Numbered from the stretch's first letter, positions 52,974 through 61,671 are shown. The stretch: 63,063 bases of DNA from Ramlibacter sp. Leaf400 (GCF_001424545.1 NZ_LMQL01000006.1:1-63063); one strand, 5' to 3'. Numbers and translations: made by a program. The notes: a model not told the origin generated them from the letters alone.

Positions 52974-53939
52974 GTGCTCGAGATCCTGAAGATCACCTTT
53001 CCCTTCTTCGCACTGGTGCTGTGCGGCTACCTGGCCGCCCGCAACCGCATGCTGCCCCTGGAGGCGATCGGCGGACTGAACACCTTCGTGCTCTATTTCG
53101 CGCTGCCGTGCATGCTCTACCGGTTCGGCGCCAGCACGCCCATCGGGCAGCTGCTGGACGCGGCGGCCTTCGCCGTCTACCTGCCCTGCGCGCTGCTGAT
53201 GGTGGCCGGCACGGTCTACTTCAGCCTGAACGAGCGCATCCGCTGGAACGACGCGGCCTTCGGCGCGCTGGTCGCCGCCTTTCCCAACACCGGCTTCATG
53301 GGCGTGCCCCTGCTGGTGGCGTTGCTGGGCGCGCAGGCGGCCGGGCCGGCCATCCTCACCATCCTGATCGACCTGGTCATCACCTCTTCGCTGTGCATCG
53401 CCCTGTCGCGGCTGGACAGCGCGGACGAGCACGGCGCTCGCGAGGCGGCTCGCAAGGCGCTCAGGGGCATGGCCACCAACCCCATGCCCTGGTCCATCGC
53501 CCTGGGCGGGCTGTCGTCCTGGCTGGGCTTGCAGCCCATCCAGCCGGTGATGGCCACCCTTGGCCTGCTGGCCGACGCCGCCTCGCCGGTGGCGCTCTTC
53601 ACCATCGGCGCCGTGCTGGCCCGCTCGCAGCGGCTGGCGGCGGCCGAGGAGCACGAGCCGCTGCCCTGGCGCGATTTCGTGCCGGTGGCCCTGGCCAAGC
53701 TGGTCGCTCATCCGCTGGTGGTGCTGGCCGCCGGCAGCGGCGCCATCGCGCTCGGGCTGGGCCTGGACCGGTTCGCGCTCACCGTCATGGTGCTGGTGGC
53801 CGCGCTGCCCAGCGCCAGCAACGTGTCGCTGCTGGCTGAACGGTTCGGCGCCGACAACGGGCGCATCGCCCGCATCATCCTGCTGACCACGGCCGCGGCC
53901 TTCCTGACCTTCTCCGGGGCGGTGGCCCTCCTGCGCTAG
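52974..53939 (+). CDS. Auxin-efflux-carrier (AEC) family transporter
   Basis: The 321-residue membrane protein has about ten helices with the AEC pattern: LPLEAIGGLNTFVLYFALP near residue 30, FPNTGFMGVPLL near 104 and MVLVAALPSASNVSLLAERF near 270. Bacterial members carry malate, malonate or other organic acids; the substrate is unknown here. It starts at GTG (52974), 136 bases from the helicase start in the opposite direction, and ends 146 bases before the heme oxygenase start. Confidence 0.88.
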   Translation: MLEILKITFPFFALVLCGYLAARNRMLPLEAIGGLNTFVLYFALPCMLYRFGASTPIGQLLDAAAFAVYLPCALLMVAGTVYFSLNERIRWNDAAFGALVAAFPNTGFMGVPLLVALLGAQAAGPAILTILIDLVITSSLCIALSRLDSADEHGAREAARKALRGMATNPMPWSIALGGLSSWLGLQPIQPVMATLGLLADAASPVALFTIGAVLARSQRLAAAEEHEPLPWRDFVPVALAKLVAHPLVVLAAGSGAIALGLGLDRFALTVMVLVAALPSASNVSLLAERFGADNGRIARIILLTTAAAFLTFSGAVALLR

Positions 53940-53981
53940 AGCTGGCCCCGGTCCCGCGTGAAACCGACGGCTTTTGTGGGA

Positions 53982-53996
53982 GCCGTCCTACACGGC
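53982..53996. promoter_or_regulatory. Palindromic GCCGT-CCTAC-ACGGC element upstream of the phytochrome operon
   Basis: A five-pair inverted repeat GCCGT/ACGGC around CCTAC lies in the spacer 53940-54085 before the heme oxygenase gene. GTCCTACA within it repeats words found at 17458 and 61261. It could be an operator or part of a promoter; no -10 hexamer is convincing. Confidence 0.3.
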
Positions 53997-54085
53997 GGCC
54001 GGAAGGCCTCTGGCATGCTCGGCCCGTCTCCGCGAGGGTGGCGTTCGCCGCTCCCTCATCTTCCCACCCCGACAACAACTCCCCG

Positions 54086-54721
54086 ATGGCTGGTCCCCAG
54101 CAGTACACGACATCCATTGGCACGCCTGTGGCGGCCGCGAAAGACACCCTGGCCGCGCTGCGCGAGGCGACGGCAGGACACCATGCCCGCATCGAATGCC
54201 TGGTGGGCCTCGGCGGCCCGTTCGGCCGGGGCCACTACGGCCGCGTGCTGCAAGGCTTCGGCGCTTTCCTGCACGGCTGGGAGCCCGCAGTGGCCCGGGC
54301 CCTGCCTCGGCCGATGCTGCCGTGGTTCGCCCGCGGGCGCCGCGCGTTCCTGGTCGACCAGGACCTGGCCGCGCTGGGCCTGCCGGTGGTGGGCCCGCAG
54401 CTGGCGGTGGTGCCGGCGCTGGCCGATCGCGCCGAGGCGCTGGGCTCGCTCTACGTGATGGAAGGCTCGGCCCTGGGCGGGCAGCTGATCGCGGCCAGCC
54501 TGCGCCACCGGCTGGGCATCGACGCCGACAACGGCGGCGCCTATTTCAACGGCTGCGGCAGCGGCACCGCCGCGCGCTGGCGCGAGTACCGCGGGCTGGT
54601 CCAGGAGCACCTGGACGACGACGCCCGCGCCCGCGCCCGTGCGGTCGACGCCGCCGTGCGCACCTTCGAGGCCCTCATCGCGACCTTCGAGACCCTGCTG
54701 GATGAACGCGCCGCTGCCTGA
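54086..54721 (+). CDS. bphO: Heme oxygenase for phytochrome chromophore
   Basis: The 211-residue protein has the heme oxygenase fold: AALREATAGHHARIE carries the proximal heme histidine, GRGHYGRVLQGFGAFLHGWE and ALGSLYVMEGSALGGQLIA the distal helix with the glycine-rich kink. It opens heme to biliverdin, the chromophore of the phytochrome encoded next. The last 20 bases overlap bphP. The ATG at 54086 gives a normal length; a GTG at 54038 is an alternative. No strong Shine-Dalgarno marks either. Confidence 0.93.
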   Translation: MAGPQQYTTSIGTPVAAAKDTLAALREATAGHHARIECLVGLGGPFGRGHYGRVLQGFGAFLHGWEPAVARALPRPMLPWFARGRRAFLVDQDLAALGLPVVGPQLAVVPALADRAEALGSLYVMEGSALGGQLIAASLRHRLGIDADNGGAYFNGCGSGTAARWREYRGLVQEHLDDDARARARAVDAAVRTFEALIATFETLLDERAAA

Positions 54722-56909
54722 CCTGCTCCTGTGCGCGCAGGAGCCGATCCGGGTGCCGGGCGCGATCCAGCCGCACGGCTGGATGGCCGTGCTCTCGTCG
54801 CAGGGCAGGCTCGCGGCCTGGAGCGCCAACTGGCGCAATGCCGACCGCGCCGCCGAGGCCGCGGCCCTGGTGCGCGACCCGCTGGGCGCCCTGCAGGCCG
54901 GTGAAGGCCCGGCCGCGCTCGGCTGCATCGAGCTGGGCGGCACCGCGCTGGACGTGGCCGGCCACCGCAGCTGCGAGCTGACCGTGCTGGAGTTCGAGCC
55001 GGCCTCGAAGGAAACCGGCACGCAGGCCCCGATCTATTCGCTGGCCCGCCACTTCCTGCCCCAGCTGCAGAAGGCCGACTCGGTTCCGATGATGGCCACG
55101 CTCGCGGCGGCCGAGATCAAGCGCCTGACCGGCTTCGGCCGTTCCCTGGTCTACCGCTTCGACGAGGAAGGCCACGGCGAGGTGCTGGCCGAGGCGATCG
55201 ATCCCGGCTACGACTCCTACGCCGGCCACCGCTTCCCGGCTTCGGACGTGCCGCCGCAGGCGCGCGAGCTGTACCTGCTCAACCACATCCGCCTGATCCC
55301 CGATGCCACCTACGAGCCGGTGCCGCTGGTGAGCGGCGACCCGGCCTGGGACGCGCGCGCGCTCGACCTGTCCCATGCGGGCCTGCGCAGCGTGTCGCCC
55401 GTGCACCTGGAGTACATGCGCAACATGGGCACGCTGGCGTCGATGTCCGTGTCCATCATGGTCCAGGGGCGCCTGTGGGGCCTGATCTCCTGCCACGACC
55501 ACGCGCCTCGCCACCTGCCCTTCCAGACGCGGGCCGCCTGCGAGCACCTGGGCCGGCTGCTCTCCATGCAGATCGGCGCCCGCGAGGACACCACCGAGGT
55601 GGCCGCGCGCCTGGAGCTGCGCCAGCTGACGCTGAACATCGTCTCGCACCTGGCCGACGGCGACGCGACGCTGCATCGCATGGTGGCCGAGCCGGCCCCG
55701 CTGCTGCGCCTGGCCCAGGCCGGCGGCGCCGCGGTGCTGCTCGACGAGGACTGCTGGACCACCGGCGACACGCCCGACCGCGCCCAGATCGCCGCGCTGG
55801 CCAGGTGGATCGCCGCCAAGAACCGCGACGTCTGGAGCACCGACCGCCTGGCGGAGGACTACCCGCCGGCCGCCGAGTACGTCGCGCAGGCCTCGGGCGT
55901 GCTGGCGGTCTCCATCTCGCAGGTGCACCAGCACCTGGTGCTCTGGTTCCGCCCCGAGCGGGTGAGGACCATCCGCTGGGCCGGCGATCCGCGCAAGGAG
56001 CTGCGGGCCGCGGGCGGCCGCATCCATCCGCGCAAGAGCTTCGCCAGCTGGCAGGAGCAGGTGCGCGGCCGCTCGGCCCCCTGGTCCGCCGCGCAGGAAG
56101 GCGCGGCCGCCGAGCTGCGCCATGCGCTGATCGGCATCGTGCTGCGCCGCGCCGAGGAGATGGCCGAGGTGGCCACTGAACTGGGGCGCGTCAACAAGGA
56201 ACTGGAAGCCTTCTCCTACACCGTGTCGCACGACCTGCGCGCGCCGATGCGCCACATCGCCGGCTACGTCGACCTGGTGCAGGACATGGAGGGCAAGCAC
56301 CTGTCCGAGCGATCGATGCGCTACCTGTCGCACGTCAAGGAGGCGGCGGCCTATGCCGGCCACCTGGTCGACGCGCTGCTGGACTTCTCGCGCATGGGCC
56401 GCTCCGCGCTCAAGCGCGGGCGGGTGGAGACGCGCCTGCTGGTGGACGAGCTGATCACCGAGTTCAACCGGCAGGAGCAGGCCCGGCGCATCGGATGGAC
56501 CATCGAGGACCCGCTGCCGTCGCTGTGGGCCGATCCCTTCCTGCTGCAGGTGGCCCTGCGCAACCTGCTGGGCAACGCCGTCAAGTACACCCGCAACCGG
56601 CCCCAGGCGCAGGTGCGCATCAGCCCCGTGCGCAACGCCGAGGGCGAGGGCCTGGAGATCACCGACAACGGGGTGGGCTTCCAGCAGAAGTACGTGGGCA
56701 AGCTGTTCGGCGTGTTCCAGCGCCTGCACCAGGCCGAGGATTTCGAGGGGACGGGCATCGGCCTGGCCAGCGTGCGGCGGATCGTCGAGCGCCACGGCGG
56801 CACCGTCTGGGCACGCGGAGAGCCGGACCAGGGGGCCGTGTTCGGCTTCACCCTGCCCCGGCAGAAGGCGGACCCCAAGCCGCGGGACACGGGCCGCGCG
56901 CGGCCCTAG
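54702..56909 (+). CDS. bphP: Bacteriophytochrome histidine kinase
   Basis: The 735-residue red/far-red photoreceptor has PAS (1-110), GAF (about 130-310) and PHY (about 320-490) domains and a histidine kinase. Biliverdin would attach to Cys11 in LLCAQEPIRVPGAIQPHGW. GAF has GHRFPASDVPPQARELY (the PASDIP motif with its Asp) and HLEYMRNMGTLASMSVSI; the PHY tongue has HPRKSF (PRxSF). The kinase has His510 in YTVSHDLRAPMRHI, N-box LRNLLGNAVKYT, ITDNGVGF and GTGIGLAS. There is no attached receiver domain. The next gene encodes one. The start overlaps bphO by 20 bases. Confidence 0.96.
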   Translation: MNAPLPDLLLCAQEPIRVPGAIQPHGWMAVLSSQGRLAAWSANWRNADRAAEAAALVRDPLGALQAGEGPAALGCIELGGTALDVAGHRSCELTVLEFEPASKETGTQAPIYSLARHFLPQLQKADSVPMMATLAAAEIKRLTGFGRSLVYRFDEEGHGEVLAEAIDPGYDSYAGHRFPASDVPPQARELYLLNHIRLIPDATYEPVPLVSGDPAWDARALDLSHAGLRSVSPVHLEYMRNMGTLASMSVSIMVQGRLWGLISCHDHAPRHLPFQTRAACEHLGRLLSMQIGAREDTTEVAARLELRQLTLNIVSHLADGDATLHRMVAEPAPLLRLAQAGGAAVLLDEDCWTTGDTPDRAQIAALARWIAAKNRDVWSTDRLAEDYPPAAEYVAQASGVLAVSISQVHQHLVLWFRPERVRTIRWAGDPRKELRAAGGRIHPRKSFASWQEQVRGRSAPWSAAQEGAAAELRHALIGIVLRRAEEMAEVATELGRVNKELEAFSYTVSHDLRAPMRHIAGYVDLVQDMEGKHLSERSMRYLSHVKEAAAYAGHLVDALLDFSRMGRSALKRGRVETRLLVDELITEFNRQEQARRIGWTIEDPLPSLWADPFLLQVALRNLLGNAVKYTRNRPQAQVRISPVRNAEGEGLEITDNGVGFQQKYVGKLFGVFQRLHQAEDFEGTGIGLASVRRIVERHGGTVWARGEPDQGAVFGFTLPRQKADPKPRDTGRARP

Positions 56910-56944
56910 AGGACTAAAACGAGGAAGAGGAAAGAGGACCCAAG

Positions 56945-57403
56945 ATGCTCAAGCCGATCCTGCTGGTCGAAGACGACAAGCGAGACCTGGAACTGACGCT
57001 GGTGGCGCTGGAACGCAGCCAGCTCGCCAACGAGGTGATCGTGGTGCGCGATGGCGCCCAGGCCCTGGACTACCTGATGCGCGAAGGCGACTTCAGGAAC
57101 CGCGAGGAAGGCAATCCCGCGGTCGTGCTGCTCGACCTGAAGCTGCCTAAGGTCAACGGCCTGGAAGTGCTGCAGCGGGTGCGCGGCACCTCCTGGCTGC
57201 GCAGCATGCCGGTCGTCATGCTCACGTCCTCCCAGGAGGAATCGGACGTGATCAAGAGCTACGAGCTGGGCGTCAACGCCTATGTGGTCAAGCCGGTCGA
57301 ATTCAAGCAGTTCGTCTCGGCGATCGCGGACCTGGGGGTGTTCTGGGCCGTGCTGAACGAGCCCCCGCCGGGGTCGATGAAAGCCATCCGACGACATGAA
57401 TGA
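56945..57403 (+). CDS. Single-domain response regulator, Rcp1-like
   Basis: The 152-residue CheY-like protein has the acidic pocket VEDDKRD, phosphoacceptor Asp64 in VVLLDLKLPKVNG, the Thr/Ser in VVMLTSSQEE and the lysine in YVVKPVEF. The DLKLPKxNG pattern and length fit the Rcp1 group paired with phytochrome kinases. It has no output domain, so the signal must pass on to another protein, possibly the hybrid kinase that follows (eight-base overlap) or a histidine phosphotransferase elsewhere. A GAGGAAAGAGG ribosome-binding site precedes it. Confidence 0.94.
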   Translation: MLKPILLVEDDKRDLELTLVALERSQLANEVIVVRDGAQALDYLMREGDFRNREEGNPAVVLLDLKLPKVNGLEVLQRVRGTSWLRSMPVVMLTSSQEESDVIKSYELGVNAYVVKPVEFKQFVSAIADLGVFWAVLNEPPPGSMKAIRRHE

Positions 57404-59360
57404 GCACCTGCCGGAGAACGGTTCCCACGACAAGGCGTTCAAGGTCCTGCTGCTGGAGGATTCGCGGTTCGACGCCGAACTGCTGCGCGAGACCCTGCTC
57501 GCCTCCTACCCGCAGGCCTCGCTGGACATGGTGCGCGACGAAGACGGCTTCGCCGCGGCCCTGGCCGCGCACCGCTACGACCTGATCCTGTCGGACTTCG
57601 AGCTGCCCGGCTTCACGGGCGAGCAGGCGCTGGCGCAGGCCCGGGCGACCGATCCGCGGGTGCCCTTCATCTTCGTCTCCGGCGTGATCGGGGAGGACAA
57701 CGCGGTGGAGATGCTCAAGCGCGGCGCCACCGACTACGTGAGCAAGAACCGGCTGGCGCGGCTGCCGCTGGTGATCGACCGCGCGCTGCGCGAGGTGGCG
57801 CAGCGCCAGGCGCGCGATGCCGCCCAGGTGATGCTGCGCGAGGCCAACGCGGTGTTCGGGCGGGTGGTCGACTCGCTGCGCAACTACGCCGTGATCCTGA
57901 TGGACACGCGCGGCACCATCCGCTTCTGGAACCAGGCGGCGCGCGACATCTTCGGCTGGGACGACGACGACGTGGTCGGCCGCGGTGCCGAACTGCTGTT
58001 CACGCCGCGCGACCGCGAGTCCGGCGTGTTCCGCCAGGAGATGGCCCAGGCCCTGGCCGGCGGCAAGGCCGACGACAACCGCTGGATGCTGCGCAGCGAC
58101 GGCCTGCACCTGTGGGCCGAGGGCGTGCTGATGCCGCTGTTCAACGACGCGCAGGAGCACAGCGGCTTTTGCAAGATCCTGCGCGACGCCACCGCCGACT
58201 ACCGCGACGCCGAGGCGCTGCGCGCGGCCAAGGAGGAGGCCGAGCGCGCCAACCAGGCCAAGGACCGTTTCCTGGCGGTGCTGTCGCACGAGCTGCGCAC
58301 GCCGCTGTCGCCCATCGCGACGGCCGCCCACCTGCTCGAGCGCACCGCCGCCATCCCGCCCAAGTACCAGCACCTGCTGCCGATGATCCAGCGCAACGTG
58401 GCGCTGGAGGCCCGCCTGATCGAGGACCTGCTGGACCTGACCGCGATCTCGGCCGGCAAGGTGAGCCTGCGGCCCAAGTCGGTCGACATGCACAACCTGG
58501 TGCGGGTGGTCCTGGACATGCTGGACGGCCAGGTCAAGGAGAAGAAGCTGGTGCCGGTGCTGGACCTGCGCGCGGCCTCCGCGCTGGTGATGGCCGACGA
58601 GGCGCGCATGCAGCAGGTGCTGTGGAACCTGCTGCGCAACGCGATCAAGTTCTCGCCCGAAGGCGGCCGCCTCGAGGTGCGCAGCCGACTCGAGGGCAGC
58701 TCCTTCGTCCTGGAGTGCACCGACCACGGCATCGGCATCGAGCCCGAGGCGCTGCCGCGGATCTTCAGCGCCTTCGAGCAGGCCGACCGCGAGGTGTCGC
58801 ACCGCTTCGGCGGCCTGGGGCTGGGCCTGGCCATCGCGCGCGGCCTGGTCGCCGAGCACAAGGGCGAACTCACCGCGCACAGCGAGGGGCGGGGCCTGGG
58901 CGCGACCTTCCGCCTCAAGCTGCGCAGCCACGTGCCGGCCGAGACCGCGGACGACGGCACGCTGCCCGGGCTGGACGAGGAGGGGGGCGGCGGCTGGCGG
59001 CTGCTGCTGGTGGAAGACAACCAGGACGCGGCCGAAACCATCGTCATGTGCCTGGAAACCTACGGCTACCAGGTCACCCACGCGAGCACCTGCGCCGAGG
59101 CCGTGCGCACCGCGCGGCAGGAGCCGTTCGACATCGTGCTCACCGACCTGGGCCTGCCCGATGGCAGCGGCATCGACGTGGGGCGCGCGCTGAGCAAGTC
59201 GGTGCCGGTGGTGGCGCTTTCCGGCTACGGAGCCTCACCGGACCTGCAGCGGTCGGCGATGGCGGGCTTCGCGGGGCACCTGGTGAAGCCGGCGGAGCCG
59301 CAGGCGATCCATGCGGCGCTGCAGAAGGCGCTGGCGGGGCGCATGGCCAACGCGGGGTAG
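57396..59360 (+). CDS. Hybrid sensor histidine kinase (REC-PAS-HK-REC)
   Basis: The 654-residue cytoplasmic protein has an N-terminal receiver (phosphoacceptor Asp67 in LILSDFELPG), a PAS domain (about 150-260), a dimerisation domain with His298 in VLSHELRTPLSPI, an ATPase domain with LLRNAIKFS, TDHGIGIEPEAL and GGLGLGLAIARGL, and a C-terminal receiver (about 530-645) with acidic VEDNQD, Asp584 in VLTDLGLPDGSG and Lys in HLVKPAEP. It could receive or forward phosphate from the phytochrome module, of which it is the last gene. No transmembrane helix is present. Its ATG overlaps the response regulator gene by eight bases. Confidence 0.95.
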   Translation: MNEHLPENGSHDKAFKVLLLEDSRFDAELLRETLLASYPQASLDMVRDEDGFAAALAAHRYDLILSDFELPGFTGEQALAQARATDPRVPFIFVSGVIGEDNAVEMLKRGATDYVSKNRLARLPLVIDRALREVAQRQARDAAQVMLREANAVFGRVVDSLRNYAVILMDTRGTIRFWNQAARDIFGWDDDDVVGRGAELLFTPRDRESGVFRQEMAQALAGGKADDNRWMLRSDGLHLWAEGVLMPLFNDAQEHSGFCKILRDATADYRDAEALRAAKEEAERANQAKDRFLAVLSHELRTPLSPIATAAHLLERTAAIPPKYQHLLPMIQRNVALEARLIEDLLDLTAISAGKVSLRPKSVDMHNLVRVVLDMLDGQVKEKKLVPVLDLRAASALVMADEARMQQVLWNLLRNAIKFSPEGGRLEVRSRLEGSSFVLECTDHGIGIEPEALPRIFSAFEQADREVSHRFGGLGLGLAIARGLVAEHKGELTAHSEGRGLGATFRLKLRSHVPAETADDGTLPGLDEEGGGGWRLLLVEDNQDAAETIVMCLETYGYQVTHASTCAEAVRTARQEPFDIVLTDLGLPDGSGIDVGRALSKSVPVVALSGYGASPDLQRSAMAGFAGHLVKPAEPQAIHAALQKALAGRMANAG

Positions 59361-59384
59361 GCGGCGCCGCGAGCTTTCTTTGGA

Positions 59385-59470
59385 CGTCATCCCCGCGAAG
59401 GCGGGGACCCAGGGCTTTCGGCAGTCCGCGAAAGCGGACGCACTGGATTCCCGCCTCCGCGGGAATGACG
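59385..59470. repeat. Dispersed palindromic repeat, copy C (two inverted half-units)
   Basis: CGTCATCCCCGCGAAGGCGGGG at 59385 is one base short of full family form and faces CTGGATTCCCGCCTCCGCGGG at 59443. The second half with its flank (59432-59470) is identical over 39 bases to copy D at 61670-61708. Confidence 0.88.
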
Positions 59471-59517
59471 GCAGGGGGGCGCGCCGTGGCGGGCCCGGGT
59501 CATCACCGGGACGCGCC

Positions 59518-59565
59518 CCCGGATCTCCGGGACGCGGTCATCCCCGGATCACCGGTACGCGGTCA
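59518..59565. repeat. Short degenerate tandem repeat of about 25 bases
   Basis: Two 23-base copies (59518-59540 and 59543-59565) differ at two positions; the shared core is CCCGGATCxCCGGxACGCGG. A partial third copy lies near 59499-59515. The second copy overlaps the end of the minus-strand gene that stops at 59549. Confidence 0.6.
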
Positions 59566-59851
59566 GCCGCGCCACCGCGTCCACATGCACCGACTTCAGC
59601 AGGTTGCGGCCGCGCCGCTCCTGCTCCGGGTCGGGCAGGTCCAGCATCTCGCGAACGGTGGGCAGCGGCTCTAGGCAGGTGCCCAGTGCGGTCTCCAGGG
59701 CGGCGAGGCCCTGGGTCTCCACCTCGGGGGAGCCGGTGCGCTCCAGGTGGTCCTTCAGGTCGCGCACCAGGCGGTGCAGGAAGAGTTTGGTGGCCTCGGG
59801 CAACAGCAGGTCGCCGTTCATCTGCTCCTGGGCGCGGGGAAGGTAGGACAT
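59549..59851 (-). CDS. Small protein of unknown function
   Basis: The 100-residue product is mostly alpha-helical and charged (MSYLPRAQEQMNGDLLLPEA..., then KLFLHRLVRDLKDHLERTG, LAALETALGTC), with one Cys and no signal or membrane segment. A GGAG ribosome-binding site nine bases before the ATG and normal codon use support a real gene. I do not recognise a family. It lies between the phytochrome operon and the lipase-fold gene. Confidence 0.65.
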   Translation of the reverse strand: MSYLPRAQEQMNGDLLLPEATKLFLHRLVRDLKDHLERTGSPEVETQGLAALETALGTCLEPLPTVREMLDLPDPEQERRGRNLLKSVHVDAVARLTAYR

Positions 59852-59943
59852 CGCTGGATCTCCACTGTTTGCGGCCAGTGTGGGCCGCTCCCCGGGGTGC
59901 GCCTGTCAGCCGCGCACGCACAGGACTGTGCGCGCGCCACGAT

Positions 59944-61128
59944 TCACGTCGACAGCCACTGGCGCATCTTCAGGAAGGCCGCTTCGCTGCGCAGCAGGCC
60001 GAAGTGGTCCACGCCCTGGATGACCCAGCGGTGTTCCGGCGGCAGCAGCAGGTCCAGGCCCGCGGTGGGATGGCGGCCCAGCGCGCTTTCGATCGTCACC
60101 AGGCCGTCGCCCAGCCCGTCGCCGATCGCCCCCGCGATCGCGTAAGCCGGCACGCCCGTGGGCAGGACCACCGGCGCGGGCGGCGAGGGCACGCCGGCGC
60201 GCGGCTCCTCTTCGGCTACACGCCCTTCCAGGAAGTCGCGCATGCCGGGACTGCGGCGCCGGCCCAGCCGTGCCAGGGGCGCGAGCGCGCCGACCGGCCC
60301 GAACCCCAGTCGGGTGAGCAGGTCGCCCGAGGGCGCGGCCCCCAGGTGCGGCGTGCCCAGGAACACCAGCTGGCGCACGTGGGCCGGCCATGCCATCCCG
60401 GCCCGTTGCGCCTGCTGCAGCGCGCTGCGAAGGACCAGCCCGCCCATGCCGTGGCCCAGCAGGGCCACGCCCTGCAGCGGCACGCGCCAGTGGGCCAGCA
60501 GCACCTCGAGTTCGGCCGCGAGTTCGCGCCCCGTGGCCGCCACGGGGCGGCCGCTGTTGTAGAGCGCGTAGACCGGCGTTGAGCCCAGCGCGTCGGCCAG
60601 GGCCTGGGCCTGGTCCTGCGGGCCCAGGTGCCAGTGCAGGTCGCTGCGGGCGATGTCGTGGACCAGCAGCAGCACGCGCGGCCGGGCTTCGGCGATGCGG
60701 GTGCGCAGCTCGAGGGGGATGGCCAGCGGGTTCTCGGTGCGGTGCAGGTGGTCCCCCAGCAGCGCGTTGAGCATCGCCACCGCGGCTTCGCGCGAGGGCA
60801 TGGGCTCGGACGGAAGGCGTTCGCGCTGCGGGTCCAGCAGCCAGGCCTGGAACGAGGCGAGCACCAGGTCGAGCGCGCCGCCGGCCAGGTCGGTCGTGCC
60901 GCGCAGGCCGCGATAGACCAGCGCGCCCACGCCGCTGGTGGGCCGGCCGACGCGGGCGCCGCGCACCGGTGGCTCGACGCTGGCCACGCGCCCGTGCACC
61001 GACTCCACGTGGTCGAGCCCGCTGCGCACCGCGTCCACGATGAGCCGCATGCCGCCGCGCAGGTCGCGCAGGGCGTCGGCCGCCTGGCTGGGCCAGGCTT
61101 CCCGATGGGCGGATGACGGTTCTTTCAT
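59944..61128 (-). CDS. Alpha/beta hydrolase-fold protein lacking the nucleophilic serine
   Basis: The 394-residue protein has an N-terminal helical part (residues 1-120) and a lipase-like fold: LLLVHDIARSDLHW at the oxyanion loop, the nucleophile elbow GVALLGHGMGGLVLRSAL, LVFLGTPHLG, then GDGLVTIESAL with the probable Asp and GVDHFGLL with the probable His. In this family the elbow normally reads GHSMGG; here residue 227 is Gly (codon GGC at 60448-60450), so the serine is missing while Asp and His remain. The protein may be a non-hydrolytic relative. The start at 61128 is chosen by N-terminal MKEPSSAHR; an open frame continues 16 codons upstream. Confidence 0.8.
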   Translation of the reverse strand: MKEPSSAHREAWPSQAADALRDLRGGMRLIVDAVRSGLDHVESVHGRVASVEPPVRGARVGRPTSGVGALVYRGLRGTTDLAGGALDLVLASFQAWLLDPQRERLPSEPMPSREAAVAMLNALLGDHLHRTENPLAIPLELRTRIAEARPRVLLLVHDIARSDLHWHLGPQDQAQALADALGSTPVYALYNSGRPVAATGRELAAELEVLLAHWRVPLQGVALLGHGMGGLVLRSALQQAQRAGMAWPAHVRQLVFLGTPHLGAAPSGDLLTRLGFGPVGALAPLARLGRRRSPGMRDFLEGRVAEEEPRAGVPSPPAPVVLPTGVPAYAIAGAIGDGLGDGLVTIESALGRHPTAGLDLLLPPEHRWVIQGVDHFGLLRSEAAFLKMRQWLST

Positions 61129-61181
61129 GCGGTGTGCGCCGGTGCTGTACCGGATGCTAGGCAGCCGCGGGACCACACGCC

Positions 61182-61268
61182 GTAGGAGGAAGGTGACAGA
61201 AGGCCGCGCTACGTGGCCCTCGTGCAGCCGAGGTTGGTCCCCACAGGGGCCGCCGCCGCGTTCCTACA
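61182..61268. promoter_or_regulatory. Spacer with paired GTAGGA and TTCCTACA words
   Basis: The 228-base spacer 61129-61356 lies between the divergent lipase-fold and lipoprotein genes. GTAGGA (61182-61187) and its inverted form TTCCTACA (61261-61268) frame an 80-base interval. No sigma70 hexamers are convincing. The words recur in two other spacers of this window. Confidence 0.25.
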
Positions 61269-61356
61269 GTCCGGTACAGGGGTGGCCACCACAATTTTCG
61301 GCAGGGATGCGGCGTGCCGCTTCTCATGACTCATCAATCTTTCGGGAGTATTCGAC

Positions 61357-61671
61357 ATGATCAAGACCACCCTCACCGCCGCCCTCGTCTCCGCCGCCGC
61401 GCTGGGCCTGACCGCCTGCGACGTGCAGAAGACCCAGGAAGGCAACGTCAACCTGCCCAAGTACGACGTCTCCAAGACGCAGGAAGGCAGCGCCCAGCTG
61501 CCCAAGTACGACGTGAAGGGCCCGGACGTGAACGTCTCGTCCACCGAGAAGCAGGTGACCGTTCCCAACGTCGACGTGAACGCCGAGAAGAAGACCATCG
61601 AAGTTCCGAAGGTCACCGTGACCACGCCGAAGGAAAAGGAACAGCAGGCGAACGCGGGCGCGAAGCAGTAA
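61357..61671 (+). CDS. Small repeat-containing lipoprotein
   Basis: The 104-residue precursor has a lipoprotein signal ending LGLTAC (Cys21). The mature part has two copies of a 16-residue unit (DVQKTQEGNVNLPKYDV and DVSKTQEGSAQLPKYDV) and a following stretch of alternating Val/Pro and charged residues (QVTVPNVDVNAEKKTIEVPK) with a Lys/Glu/Gln-rich end. This suggests an extended beta or fibre-like structure. The TAA stop is partly made by the dispersed repeat copy D. AGTATTCGAC precedes the ATG, with GGGAG about eight bases upstream. Function unknown. Confidence 0.85.
   Translation: MIKTTLTAALVSAAALGLTACDVQKTQEGNVNLPKYDVSKTQEGSAQLPKYDVKGPDVNVSSTEKQVTVPNVDVNAEKKTIEVPKVTVTTPKEKEQQANAGAKQ

Noticed and set aside
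54056..55021. Minus-strand frames across bphO and bphP
   Set aside because: They are shadows; the plus strand shows complete heme oxygenase and phytochrome motifs.
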